DNA of 64,000 nt from Saprospiraceae bacterium (lineage in GTDB: Bacteria; Bacteroidota; Bacteroidia; Chitinophagales; Saprospiraceae). Shown one piece after another: positions 8,326 to 19,400 of the stretch. Position 1 is the first letter of the stretch. Each line of letters starts with the position of its first letter. The translations under genes and the position numbers were made by a program. Location of the stretch: assembly GCA_016717655.1 (NCBI GenBank), contig JADKFC010000030.1, positions 124,001-188,000 of the forward strand. Direction: 5' to 3'. The notes beneath the pieces were generated by a model. It saw nothing but the letters and a program-made list of their open reading frames with translations. It was not told the DNA's origin and did no database searches.

Positions 8326-8862
8326 ATGCAAAAATTGCCGTCAGATGAATTAGGAAGGCCTGATTTGGCCACCCATAAGAACATTCCCAAATTGCCAGTA
8401 GTGGTAGTTTTGGACAATGTAAGATCGGCTTTAAATGTAGGTTCTTTTTTTCGTACCTGCGATGCTTTTGGCATCTCATCCCTTTATTTGTGCGGAATAA
8501 CAGCCACACCGCCCCACAAAGAGATCCAAAAAACTGCCATAGGTGCAACCGAAAGTGTTGATTGGCGCTATTTTAATCACACCACAGAAGCCATTCAACA
8601 GTTGAACCATGAAGGTTATCGCGTTATTGGCATAGAACATACGGATCAATCCACTTCTTTGTCATCCCTTGATTTGACTTTGGGCGAATCTTATGCACTT
8701 GTTTTTGGAAACGAAGTAGACGGCATTTCAGACGAAGTGATTAAACAACTGAATGAAGCTGTTGAAATTGAGCAATTTGGCACAAAACACTCATTAAATG
8801 TGGCCGTTTGCGGGGGAATTGTGATCCACCAGGTTTCCCGCAGACTTCGCCATCAGGGATGA
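8326..8862 (+). CDS. TrmH/SpoU-family RNA 2'-O-methyltransferase
   Basis: This is a SAM-dependent ribose methyltransferase of the trefoil-knot SPOUT class. Motif 1 is NVRSALNVGSFFRTCDAFG, motif 2 is ALVFGNEVDGIS, and motif 3 is HSLNVAVCGGIVIHQVSRRL with the conserved Ser-Leu-Asn. It is 178 residues and has no extra N-terminal domain, so it resembles the short tRNA-type members. The substrate nucleotide cannot be fixed from sequence. The start follows the pyrG stop by one base, suggesting translational coupling. Confidence 0.88.
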   Translation: MQKLPSDELGRPDLATHKNIPKLPVVVVLDNVRSALNVGSFFRTCDAFGISSLYLCGITATPPHKEIQKTAIGATESVDWRYFNHTTEAIQQLNHEGYRVIGIEHTDQSTSLSSLDLTLGESYALVFGNEVDGISDEVIKQLNEAVEIEQFGTKHSLNVAVCGGIVIHQVSRRLRHQG

Positions 8863-8954
8863 TTTTTAACTGCCTAATCCATTATTAAACAAAACATTAA
8901 CACCATAGGTGTACATTACGCGTTTAAAAGCGGATGTGTATGGCACAAATTCAG

Positions 8955-8962
8955 TATTTTTG
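8955..8962 (+). promoter_or_regulatory. -7 element (TATTTTTG) of the TPR-AAA operon
   Basis: TATTTTTG matches TAnnTTTG and lies 22 bases before the ATG at 8985. It would start the operon running through 13340. Confidence 0.5.
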
Positions 8963-8984
8963 TTGAAAGACTACCGCCAAAGTT

Positions 8985-9761
8985 ATGCAGGATGCATTAA
9001 GAGATAAGATTGAACAACTGTTTGAATACAGGGCATTTCATGAGCTTTACAGAATGAGTGGTGCATCAGCGGGCGAAATAAAAAACCTTCCATGAACAAT
9101 TGGTTGAATTGCAGGCCCGAATTTATGACCTGGATGCCTATCTGGAATCGGTTTGGGATTTGAAGGAAAAACAATTGGAGGGCTATTGGAAAAAAATCTA
9201 TTTGGCTTTAGAAAAACTGGGAATACAGTCTGATAGGCATGAAGAGTACAGCAGACAAATCCACAAATACCAAAACACGAAACAGATTTGAGGGACAGAC
9301 TCCTGCCAACCCGGCTTTCGATGGAATATTTTTATTTTTATAAGAGTTGCGATGTCAAACTTCAACGCAGGTTGTTGTTGGAGCATTTTCCGGTTTTAAA
9401 ACAATTATTTACTCCTGCCGATTGGCGTTATTTTGATTTGGTTACAGAAGTGAATGATGATGCCACCGATCTGGAAGAAGACCTTACCACCATCAATGGC
9501 AACCGATTGTTGATATCTTTTTATACTGAAGGGCTAGTCACTACACAGCAATGTTTTGAGCAATTCTTAAAGACAACACAGCAAAAATCGAAGGTCAGAT
9601 TTGGAAACAAAAACGTATCTACCTTTCACAAAAACATACATTTCCGAACCGTGGAACAGGTTAATGCCACCTTGGCTATAATCCAAAATCCACCTAAAGC
9701 GATTCTTCATAAAAGAGAATTGCCATTACAAAACTTCTTAAATTTGGATATCAGGGCATGA
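8985..9761 (+). CDS. Unknown helical protein coupled to a TPR-AAA ATPase (frame broken twice)
   Basis: I do not recognise this family. Reassembled across two lesions it is about 259 residues. It begins MQDALRDKIEQLFEYRAFHE and is rich in long helices with charged heptad-like patterns over the first 110 residues, then has a more mixed C-terminal half ending NFLNLDIRA. The frame breaks at the A6 run 9080-9085 (one A too many) and at TTT 9287-9289 (one T too few). Correcting both gives one continuous reading frame, which is good evidence that the gene is real. The stop overlaps the ATG of the AAA gene in an ATGA, so translation is probably coupled. A role as partner or adaptor of the ATPase is inference. 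Confidence 0.7.
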
Positions 9762-11146
9762 ACAAGAATGATTTAAGAATACTCAAAGAGGCCATTAATC
9801 GTGCGCCGGACAACATAGCATTGCGACTTTCGTATGCACTCAAACTGTTTAAAATTAAAGAATATGATGAGAGTGAAAAAAACTATCATCATGTTTTAAA
9901 ACTGGATCCAGAAAATATCAAGGCAAAGCAAGGTTTGATTGAGCTTTATTTCGCCAAGGGCAATTATTCAGCTGTGATTGTCATTGCTGAGGAGCTTTCA
10001 GCACGAAATCTAACCAGTGAAAAAATATTAGAGCTCCAGGTAAAGTCATTGCTCAGACAGAATTCATTAAAAGAAGCCCAGGAGTTGTACAATAAAATTC
10101 TGGAGCGAAATCCTTTCTATTTTGATGAAGAACTTGATTCTGTGCTCAATGATCAGGAGGAGTATTTTGATGACTCAAGAGAAGGAGAAGGAGGCTTTGG
10201 CGATAAAGATGAATTTGATCCCTTTGATGAGTATTCTCCGATGGAAATGCCTGATTTTATTACCAACCCGGAACAGATGTTTCTACCCAAGATCGAACCA
10301 GGGTTTGGTGCTATGATCGGGCAAGACTACTTAAAAAATGAGCTTCAGGAAATGTACATCCATATGGATCTGGATGGAGAAACCCTTTCCAGATTTGGAA
10401 TAGAGCCTTCCGGTTCAATTTTGTTATATGGCCCGCCGGGCTGTGGAAAAACATTTTCAATCAGCCTGTTGCCTTATGAATTAGACATTGACGTCATTCC
10501 ATTTGACTGGAACAGAATCAGCAATAATCAAAGCATCAGCCGCGAGTTTATTATACCATTCTATTTCAACATGGCCAGGCTTCATATGCCTGCTACCATA
10601 TTTATTGATCAGGTTGATCAATTGCTGGGTAATGGAGCCGAGGATATTCAAAACACCTATTTGCATCAGTTGCTTATTGAGGTAGATGCCATGTTTCGTT
10701 ACAACCAAAACATCATACTCATAGCAGCTACTAATGCCATCTGGAATATTAATCCTGCTTTGTTGAGGTATGGCCGTTTTAATTCATCCCTCTTTGTTTA
10801 TCCACCGGATGAAAATGACAGACGAAGCTATATCCAAGGAAAAATTGAAAAATTCAGCATAAAGGCTGGCAACATTGATGAATGGGTAGAAAAAACACAT
10901 TTATTTTCATTTTCCGATTTGGATCGATGGTTCAACATTGGTATTAAAAAACACCTGGCAGCCCATTTTTACAAATCTGAGACCGCCATTCCCAACCTGA
11001 CCAAGGCAGTGCTGGACCAAGCCATTGGTCAATGCAAGCCAAGCACTTTGTTTTGGTTCGACCGTGTGCTAAGCAGCAACAATGAGAGTTTTAAAATGAC
11101 AGAGATGTACCAGGTGGTACATGATTTTGTTGCCAAACAAAAATAA
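9758..11146 (+). CDS. TPR-AAA ATPase with Gln in the Walker B motif
   Basis: Residues 1-125 form TPR-like helical repeats (LRLSYALKLFKIKEYDESEK and following). Residues 126-170 are a strongly acidic Gly-rich linker. A single AAA module of the VPS4/Cdc48 kind follows. The Walker A is GPPGCGKT (225-232), sensor 1 is Asn326 in AATNAIW, and the arginine-finger region is LLRYGRF. The Walker B reads IFIDQVD, so the usual catalytic Glu at position 285 is Gln, a change that in other AAA proteins slows hydrolysis and traps substrate. The gene overlaps its upstream partner by four bases. The function is unknown; a remodelling or scaffold role is possible. No frame damage is seen here. Confidence 0.82.
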   Translation: MNKNDLRILKEAINRAPDNIALRLSYALKLFKIKEYDESEKNYHHVLKLDPENIKAKQGLIELYFAKGNYSAVIVIAEELSARNLTSEKILELQVKSLLRQNSLKEAQELYNKILERNPFYFDEELDSVLNDQEEYFDDSREGEGGFGDKDEFDPFDEYSPMEMPDFITNPEQMFLPKIEPGFGAMIGQDYLKNELQEMYIHMDLDGETLSRFGIEPSGSILLYGPPGCGKTFSISLLPYELDIDVIPFDWNRISNNQSISREFIIPFYFNMARLHMPATIFIDQVDQLLGNGAEDIQNTYLHQLLIEVDAMFRYNQNIILIAATNAIWNINPALLRYGRFNSSLFVYPPDENDRRSYIQGKIEKFSIKAGNIDEWVEKTHLFSFSDLDRWFNIGIKKHLAAHFYKSETAIPNLTKAVLDQAIGQCKPSTLFWFDRVLSSNNESFKMTEMYQVVHDFVAKQK

Positions 11147-11160
11147 ATGTACTATTCCGA

Positions 11161-12498
11161 ATGCGATTAGGCACAAGCTACGGTCAGATTTTCAGATTGT
11201 CATTACCTATTATGATGGGCAGTGCCGCTCAAAATATCATTGTCTTGTCAGACAATGTATTTTTGTATCATTATGACCATCTTCAATTTGCAGCTGTAGG
11301 TGTCATCGGTGCCTTTTACCTGGTTTTGGCCTCAATTGGTTATGGATTTTCGAGAGGCGGTCAGATCTTTATTGCACGAAAATACGGTGAAAAAGACATG
11401 AAGAGCCTGGGCATGTATTTTCAGGCGCTGGTTTTGTTTGAAGCTGTCCTTGCCGTGTTTATTTTTGGTTTTATTCATTTGTTTGGCTATGAATTTTTGA
11501 AGTTGCTCATCTCATCTAATGAAATATTAGACTACTGTTATGAGTATCTCTATTACCGAAGTTATGGCGTATTTTTCAGCTATCTTGGAGTAGCCCTAAT
11601 TGCCTTGTATACAGGTATTGCACAACCTAAAATCATTTTATTTGATACCCTGGTACTCACAATTTCAAATATTATATTAAACTATGTTTTTGTTTTTGGC
11701 AAGTGGGGAGCACCTGCCATGGGCATAGGTGGATCTGCTTTAGCCAGCACTTTGTCAGAAGTAATTGCCTTTGTGGTTTTTATAGCATACATCGTTTACA
11801 AACGTGCATACAAAACTTACCATCTTCTGGATTTCACTACGATCAATTTGAGGAGGATATATGAGTGTTTTAGCATCTCATTTCCCATCGTAATACAATC
11901 TGCGCTAGGACTCGGGTCCTATTTTCTGTTTTTTACGTTTATTGAAAACAACAGTGCCAAAGACCTGGAAATTTCAAATTTGATCCGAAACATCTATCTC
12001 ATCTTGTCCATTCCTGCCTGGGGTTATTCTGCAGGAATCAATACCATGGTCAGTAATTTTATAGGCACCAAAAAAAGGCAGGCTGTATTTCCATTGATCC
12101 AGAAAACTGCCTGGCTCAGTTTTCTTACTACCTCTGCGATTACCCTACCCATTTTGCTCTTTCCGGAATTCTTTTTATATCCCCTGTTTGGCAGTTCAGA
12201 AAATCAGCTGGTATCAGAGAGCAAGGCCATTCTTTGGATTCTGTTTCCTATTTTAGGCATATTTAGTTTTGGGTCTATTTTTATTAATGGGCTTACCGGC
12301 ACAGGTCATACCAAAACTGCCTTGTGGATACAGACCCTGTTCACCATTGTCTATACCATCTATAGTTTAATGGTAATCAAATTTTTAAAGTTAAACCTGT
12401 ACTTTGCCTGGTCGGCTGAAATTATTTACTGGCTGGGCATTATGATATTTGTAATCATATATTTAAAAACCAATAAGTGGCATGAGAAAAAATTCTGA
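11161..12498 (+). CDS. MATE-family multidrug/ion antiporter
   Basis: This is a polytopic inner-membrane protein of 445 residues with about 12 hydrophobic segments. It carries the MATE N-terminal pattern (IFRLSLPIMMGSAAQNII), the internal repeat around LRRIYECFSISFPIVIQSALG, and NGLTGTGHTKTALWI in the second half. MATE proteins export organic cations or metabolites using Na+ or H+ gradients. The substrate is unknown. It begins 14 bases after the AAA gene and stops 2 bases before the S1 protein, so it belongs to the same transcript. Confidence 0.9.
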   Translation: MRLGTSYGQIFRLSLPIMMGSAAQNIIVLSDNVFLYHYDHLQFAAVGVIGAFYLVLASIGYGFSRGGQIFIARKYGEKDMKSLGMYFQALVLFEAVLAVFIFGFIHLFGYEFLKLLISSNEILDYCYEYLYYRSYGVFFSYLGVALIALYTGIAQPKIILFDTLVLTISNIILNYVFVFGKWGAPAMGIGGSALASTLSEVIAFVVFIAYIVYKRAYKTYHLLDFTTINLRRIYECFSISFPIVIQSALGLGSYFLFFTFIENNSAKDLEISNLIRNIYLILSIPAWGYSAGINTMVSNFIGTKKRQAVFPLIQKTAWLSFLTTSAITLPILLFPEFFLYPLFGSSENQLVSESKAILWILFPILGIFSFGSIFINGLTGTGHTKTALWIQTLFTIVYTIYSLMVIKFLKLNLYFAWSAEIIYWLGIMIFVIIYLKTNKWHEKKF

Positions 12499-12500
12499 CA

Positions 12501-13340
12501 ATGCTTGAAATAGGAAGATACAACACCCTTACCGTGCTTAGAAAAGTAGATTTTGGGTATTACCTTGATGGTCTGGATTATGGTGATATTTTAATGCCGG
12601 CAAAGTATGCAGCTACTGAATTGGAAGCAGGTGATGAGGTGGATGTTTTTATTTACCTTGACAGCTCAGAAAAACTCATTGCTACTACAGAAATACCTTT
12701 TGCCCAAACAGGCGAGTTTGGCTTTTTAAAAGTAATGAAGGTAAATGAATTTGGAGCCTTCCTCGATTGGGGTATTACCAAACAGCTTTTTGTACCCTTT
12801 GCGGAACAAAAAGTAAAGATGGAAGAAGGCAAGTCCTATTTAACTTATATCTTCATTGATCCAGTCACGGAACGTATTACGGGCAGTTCTAAACTATTCA
12901 GATTTGTAGACCAGGCTCCCCCGTTGATTAAAGAAAATACCTTGTATGAAGGCATTGTTTGGCAGAAAACAGACCTGGGTTATAAAATTATCATCAATCA
13001 CAATAACAGCGGCCTACTCTTTCACAACGAAGTATATAAAGCCCTTCACCAGGGGGATAAAATCAACGTGTATGTAAAAAACATTCGTCCTGATGGAAAA
13101 ATTGATTTGACACTTACTGGCAATGCACTTGAAAAATCGGATGAAGTTTCTCAAATCATCCTTCAAAAACTTCGTGAGAACAAAGGATTTCTCCCCTTGG
13201 GAGATCACTCTGACCCTGAAATGATCATGAGTACCCTCAATATGAGTAAAAAGAACTTCAAAAAAGGTATTGGAAAACTCTATAAGGACAGACTAATATC
13301 TATTGAAGACAATGGCATCTACCTGGTGACAGAAGACTAA
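12501..13340 (+). CDS. S1-domain RNA-binding protein of the CvfB/YitL family
   Basis: This 279-residue cytoplasmic protein has three S1-like OB folds followed by a winged-helix end. The first begins IGRYNTLTVLRKVDFGYYLD, the second lies at TGEFGFLKVMKVNEFGAFLD, and the third begins TLYEGIVWQKTDLGYKIII. The C-terminal 65 residues (STLNMSKKNFKKGIGKLYKD) resemble the CvfB winged helix. CvfB proteins bind RNA and affect expression of virulence or exoprotein genes in Firmicutes; the role in Bacteroidota is not established. It is the last gene of the operon before a bidirectional terminator. Confidence 0.85.
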   Translation: MLEIGRYNTLTVLRKVDFGYYLDGLDYGDILMPAKYAATELEAGDEVDVFIYLDSSEKLIATTEIPFAQTGEFGFLKVMKVNEFGAFLDWGITKQLFVPFAEQKVKMEEGKSYLTYIFIDPVTERITGSSKLFRFVDQAPPLIKENTLYEGIVWQKTDLGYKIIINHNNSGLLFHNEVYKALHQGDKINVYVKNIRPDGKIDLTLTGNALEKSDEVSQIILQKLRENKGFLPLGDHSDPEMIMSTLNMSKKNFKKGIGKLYKDRLISIEDNGIYLVTED

Positions 13341-13374
13341 TTCAAAAAGTTCGATTTATTATTACTAAAAATAG

Positions 13375-13400
13375 AAAAGGGGTTCAATTGAACCCCTTTT
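13375..13400. terminator. Bidirectional terminator between the S1 gene and the giant adhesin
   Basis: This is a perfect 26-base palindrome. AAAAGGGGTTC at 13375-13385 pairs with 13390-13400, so each strand ends in TTTT. It serves the plus-strand operon ending at 13340 and the minus-strand adhesin ending at 13421. Confidence 0.88.
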
Positions 13401-13420
13401 CATTATAGTTAAATAGGTGC

Positions 13421-16400
13421 TTATCTCAAAACTGTCACATCACCCGAGAAGACTTCCAGATCACCGGATCCTTTGGCATCGTATTCAAGTTCAACCACCC
13501 AGGTATACACACCCGGAACCACCTCTTTACCATTGAAGGTACCATCCCAGCCGAAAGCAGGATCGTTGGCAGGGAAGTCGGCCCTTGAATACATCAAATT
13601 GCCCCATCGGTCAAAGATCTTCATTTCGTTGATCCAGGCCACACTTGAGCTTTCCACGTAGAATGTTTTGTTTTCTCCAGGATTGCCTGATTGCAGGATG
13701 TTGGAGAAGACCACGTTTCTGGCTTTGAGCAGGTTGATGATCTTACAATCTTCGGCTTCACAACCATTTTGGTCCACAACTCTTGCGCAGACTGTGGTAC
13801 TAACCTGTGGCGTCAAGGTAAACTCAATACAGTTTTCTACCGGCTGGTCACAGATGATACGAACACCGGAAGTGTCAGTGGCTGTCCATTGAATGGTCTG
13901 TACTCCACCCGGAATTTGTCCGGTCAAAGAAAGTGGCACAGATTCTCCGAGAGTGATGGTTACATCGTCTCCCAGATTAATACTAAATGGACCAGGCTCG
14001 TTGATTTTCACCGGCTCGAGGAAGGTACAACCGCTGGCATCTTTTATCACCATGTTGTAGTTACCTCCGCTCAAATTGCTAAAGTTGGGCGATGCCTGGA
14101 AGGTTGCACCACCATCTTTTGAATATTGTAGTGGGGCTTTGCCTCCTGTTACTCCAATAAAGCCAATTGCTCCATCTTTGGCGTTGAAACAAGATACGTC
14201 TTCAACATTGAGTTGTGCAGTTGGTTTGTTTGGATCTACGGTTATGATGACATCATCGGTAGCAGAACAACCTGTAATGGTATTGGTAACTTTGATGGTA
14301 AACTTACCCCCAAAATTAACCTTGGATGTAGCTTTGTCGGCATTTGGCACCGGCAAACCACCATCGTGGGTCCATTGGTAGGTAACATTGGGTTGGTTAT
14401 CGGTTGGATCACCGATGGTAACCTCTGCCACTGTACAAGTAATGGTATCGGGGTTTCCTGCCTGTGCTGTCGGAGCACTTACTACATTGATGGTAACCAC
14501 TTGTTTTACATCCGGACAAGGAGTCTGGTTGGTAAACGAGTATTCAAACTGGTATGAAGAAGCGGCCTGACCTGTGGTATTAAATGTTCCGGCACTTGCA
14601 TTGAAGGCACTACCGGTTGAAGGTTTAGAAGAAACTTCTTTCCATGTACCACCTGCATCTTCACCGGTCAATAAGATGGCCAATGAAATGGTTTCAGGCT
14701 CATTGCTACAAACTTCATCCGCAGCAGGTGTTCCTGCTACTTTTGACTTAACAACGGTAAGTGTACGATCTACTCTGTCCGGACAACCAGGAATTGGTGT
14801 ATTGACAACATAAGTCAGTGTATAATTGCCTGAAGCCAGGGCAGCAATATTGGCTACATTGTTGGTGATGGTTACGGTGGCTGATTCCCACTTTCCTGGA
14901 TTGGCTGGATCGTCATATTGAGGTGACAGGGCAATTGTACCATCTGATGTACATGCATCTGCTGGATCTCCCGGACGAATCGGCGGACAAGTACAGTCGA
15001 TCACCTCAATTTCGATGGTATATAGTTTGTCGACACAAGGCGCTGCATTGTCAACGGTATACGTGAAGGTATAGAATTGACCAATTGTTGCATTGGAGAA
15101 GTTGATGGCAATCGGTGGGTTGCTGAATACCACAGGGGCATTGTCAGTGTTAGCCCAGGTACCACCCACATATCCACTTGTGATCAGATCTCTGAAATCA
15201 AGAATATTGTCACCATTTCCTTTATCTACGGTACAGACAGTTTCTGATGCTTTCAACACGGCTACTTTTTCATTGACAATGTCAAGGACGACCATGCTGG
15301 ATTTAGCACAGGTACCGGATGGTGCAGGGCTAAGGGTATAAACCAGATCATACTTTCCTTCCGCAAGTCCATTTACATTGATGGTCTTGTTTGGATTGAC
15401 TGTTACCGGGTTGTTTAGAGGATCAATCACTGACCAGAAGCCCGGGGCTATGGCAGGATCTTCCAATGTTGACAAATCAAAGGTAAGCTCAGTATTACAC
15501 AGAGGTTGTGGTGCCACAATGTTGACATTGGGACAATCACAGTCTTTGACCGTTACTTTAACTGTTACATCAACAGGTACACATGGACTGTTGGCAGTAA
15601 CGCTGTATTTGAATTCATATTCATTTCCAATAGGTAAGCCAGTAAAGTCAATAAATCCATTGGCAGGAATGGTCAGGGCCGGTGTACCTGAAACCTGGGT
15701 CCAGGTACCATTGGGTGTGGCATTGATCAAAGAATTGAGACCCACTGAGGTATTACCATTGCCAGTATTGGCATTACAAGCTGTAGCATCGTTGAGTTTA
15801 GTCGCAAATGGTTGTCTTCTGATGACAATGTCTTGCTCAAAAAACTTCTCACAGCTTCCACCCGGATCCGGAGAAAGGGTAAACCTGATTTTATAATTGC
15901 CAGAAGTCACACCGGTGGCATTAAAGTTGGATCCTGTTAAGGTACCTGCAGGTGCTGTGGTTGACCATGAACCACCTGTTCCTGCCGGATTGATGGTCAT
16001 CAGTGTATTCAAATCTACTACATCGCTGCCATTACAAAGTGTGTCTCTTTCTATGGTAGCAAGTGGACATGAGCAGTCTCTGACATTGATGTTGAGCGTA
16101 ACCGTTTTGTTGGTACATGGGGCTGTTGCTCCAGTGGTTTGGTATTGGAAGGTCAAAAGACCTGGTGTCATTCCAGTAACATCAAATATTGGCAAACCGG
16201 ATACTGCTGTTCCTGCTGTTTGTGTCCAGGTTCCTACCGAAGCTCCTGCTACCAAAACGGTATCCAGGTTGATCATCGATGGGCCCTGGCCTGTGACTGC
16301 ATTACAAAGAATGCGGTCGCCTTTTTTAACAGCTACAGGAGATTCATTGACAGTAATAAAGTGTTGACCAGAATTTGTACATGCTCCAATGCTGGCATTG

Positions 16401-19400
16401 GTTTGCCAGTTGAGGTTGTAAACACCACCTGTTATTCCACTGACATTGATGATAGAGTCATTGGTTATTGTTAATGTTCCCGGACCAGATGCCAAAGACC
16501 AGACACCATTTCTGATGAATGACGGTACCAGAAGGGTGTTATTAAGATTAATCTGATTGGTGTTATCATTACAAAGTGTCAAATCCTGGAAGGCAATGGT
16601 AGGACATGGGCAGTTGTTTACGATCACGTCTACAAAAGCTGTATCATTGATACAAGGAGCAACTGCTGAATTAGTAACAAATCTGAAGGTAAAGGTGTCT
16701 CTAGGAATTCCAATAAAGCTTACATCTGCCAAATTGCTCAGGTCTACACCAGAACTTTCGATGTCTGCCCAGGTTCCGGTTGGACCTGTAACCAAGGAAT
16801 TAAAGTTCAGTGAGGTTGGTCCCACTCCACTATTGACTCTACAAACCTCAACTGGTGATTGTGGTACCACAATCATTGGTGTGGTATTGTTGGTGACTAC
16901 CTTACACGCTGTGCCTGAGCAACCGGATGCATCTGTAACCGTTACACAATAAGTACCCGGAGCGGTTACAGCCAGTTTGGCACCTGATTCACTTAGGGCA
17001 TTACCATCTTGCGACCATACATAAGTAGCAAAGAAAGAGCCTGGTGATAGGGTATCCACAGCACCATCACAAAGAGTGAGGTCATTCATGGAGACTTGTA
17101 AAGAAGTGGATTCAACCACTGTTATGGTAGAGTCAATGCTACAACCATCTGGGGAGGTTACCAGCACAGTATACTGTCCACCAGTATTAATGGTTACTAC
17201 TGATGTATCCGAAACCTGCATAGGTACACTGTTGTTCCAGGTTATAACTGATCCTGGTAAGCTGGTAGCTTCAAGGGTGGTATTGGAGCCAACACAGAAG
17301 CTAAGGGAGCCTGCCAATGAAATGGTAGGTGCCGGGCTTACAACCACTTCAAGGTTGGCCACATCTGTACATCCGTTGGACTCTGTTACTGTAACCGTGT
17401 AGATTGTATTAATTGTAGGCGTTGTGGTCAATGATGGTGTAGTAATGCCTGGTACATTCCACTCAAAGCTTGTATAGCTGGCGGCATTGCTTACACTTAC
17501 CACAGCATTTTGACCCAAACAAATAGGGCTGTTGCTCGTCAAATTAGCCTGGACGCCGGTTGGAGGTTGAACTACAAGGGTTTTAACATCCAAACAACCA
17601 TTGTCTGTATAGGTATGTAATACAAAACAGTTATTGGCACTAAGATCCGCAATGGCAAAGTTGGATGGATCGCTGTTTTTGATGGCAATCAGGTTTTCAT
17701 CACAATCGTACAACTCAAATCTGTCGAGGTAGGATGAACTGTTACCAAAATCGAAGTTGGCAGTAAGTACTACTGAGTTTTGACCACAAGCCAAAGGTGG
17801 ATGGGTAAACGTCACCGCAGGGGCACCATCTATGATCACGTCTCCGCAAATATCGGCTTCACAACCAAAGGCATCTACAACGTGGGCACACAACTCTTTG
17901 GGGTCTGCCGAAGCGATGGAATTTTCTTCATCTACATCGTAGGTATCTCCATTGTAATTGGTGAATCCTGTAATTCCATATAGACCTCCGGGTTCGTTCC
18001 AAACAATATCGAATGGGTCTGAGCCACTGGTGATATTTACCACCATATACGGTCCCGCATCATCGATGCCATCCTGGCAAATTGATAATGGATTAGGATC
18101 CATTTCTCCTTGTACAGGTGGTTTCACTTCCACTTCTACTTCTCCTGTACCAAAACAGCCTTTGTCGTCAGTAACGGTTATAAAGTATGTGGTGGTAGAG
18201 GTAGGACATACTGTAATAGCTGGAGTGTCATCACCCGTGCTCCACTCATACATAACATAGTTTCCGCTTCCACCTGAAACATTGGGAGAAATCAGACCGC
18301 AAGTGCCTTCACAAATATAAACCGGCGGGAAGGTTACTTCCAAATTAGGATAAACGGTAACTTTTAATTCAAACTCAGGACCTTTACAAATGGAGGTGGC
18401 TCCTCTTGCATAAAATACATAGATCACCTCTTCAACATTGGGTCCTATATTTACTAAAACATCTGTGAAGGATGCAATACTGTTGGGGAAGGTGCCAGTA
18501 AGTGTTTCTCCTGTTACATTGGGATTGTCTATGGTATTAAGTTCGATCACCGCACCTGGTTCTGATGCTACAACTTGTATAAAAACCGATTCTCCTGTAC
18601 AAATTTCTTTGTCTTCACCATCAACAGTAATATTTCCACTACAATCAATGTCTCCGGCAAATACCAATGGTGTAGATAATGAACAAGAAAGGTCATCCCA
18701 ACATCCGGTCTCACCATCTGCGGTAACGGTCACTGAAAAGTCTAGTCTTTCCGTTTCACAATCATCCATTTCATCCAGGTCTTTTACTTTTAGATCCATA
18801 CAGAAATTGACAATCTGGGTGGCATTACATGAGGCAGGTAAGCCCCACATGTTATCGGGGTCGCCGTCATTGGTGCATCCAGGGTTTCCGCCATTGGATA
18901 CATACCACCAGCCTCCAGGCAACAAGGTACCTGCAGGCATGCCTGCAGAAGCTCCACCATATTCAAGGCCCTTAACCCCATCGATGTCTACTATTGAATA
19001 GATACTGCTGTTGACGTTGTAATCTACCATGTCCTGGTCCAACCAGAACCATCCACCACCGGGTCCCTGAGCAGGAAGGTTGGATTCTACATAATCCCAT
19101 CCTCCGTAGAGTGTAGGAATGATGCCCTGAATCCACTGGCAGTTGTTGCCATCAGGTGGAGGTGGTTGAGAAACTGTAAATGTAAAGTTCATACAAAAAT
19201 TCACAGTCTCTCCTGGACAATAAGGTCCATTTTGATCTGCAGTTGGGTACTCAGGTCTTGCTATAGAGGTGATTTCAGACTCATAACAGTCAAAGGTATT
19301 GAAGAAGGTCGCTACACAAAGATCAAAGTCACCCAGGTCTTCTCCGTTCGCCGCTTCTACCTTGATCCAGTAACTTTGATTGGCTCCTGCTCCTACGGTT

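Noticed and set aside
8326..12498. Defence island suggested by AAA ATPase, methyltransferase and transporter genes together
   Set aside because: The methyltransferase is an RNA-modifying SPOUT enzyme coupled to pyrG, and no nuclease, toxin, reverse transcriptase or mobile-element gene accompanies the ATPase.
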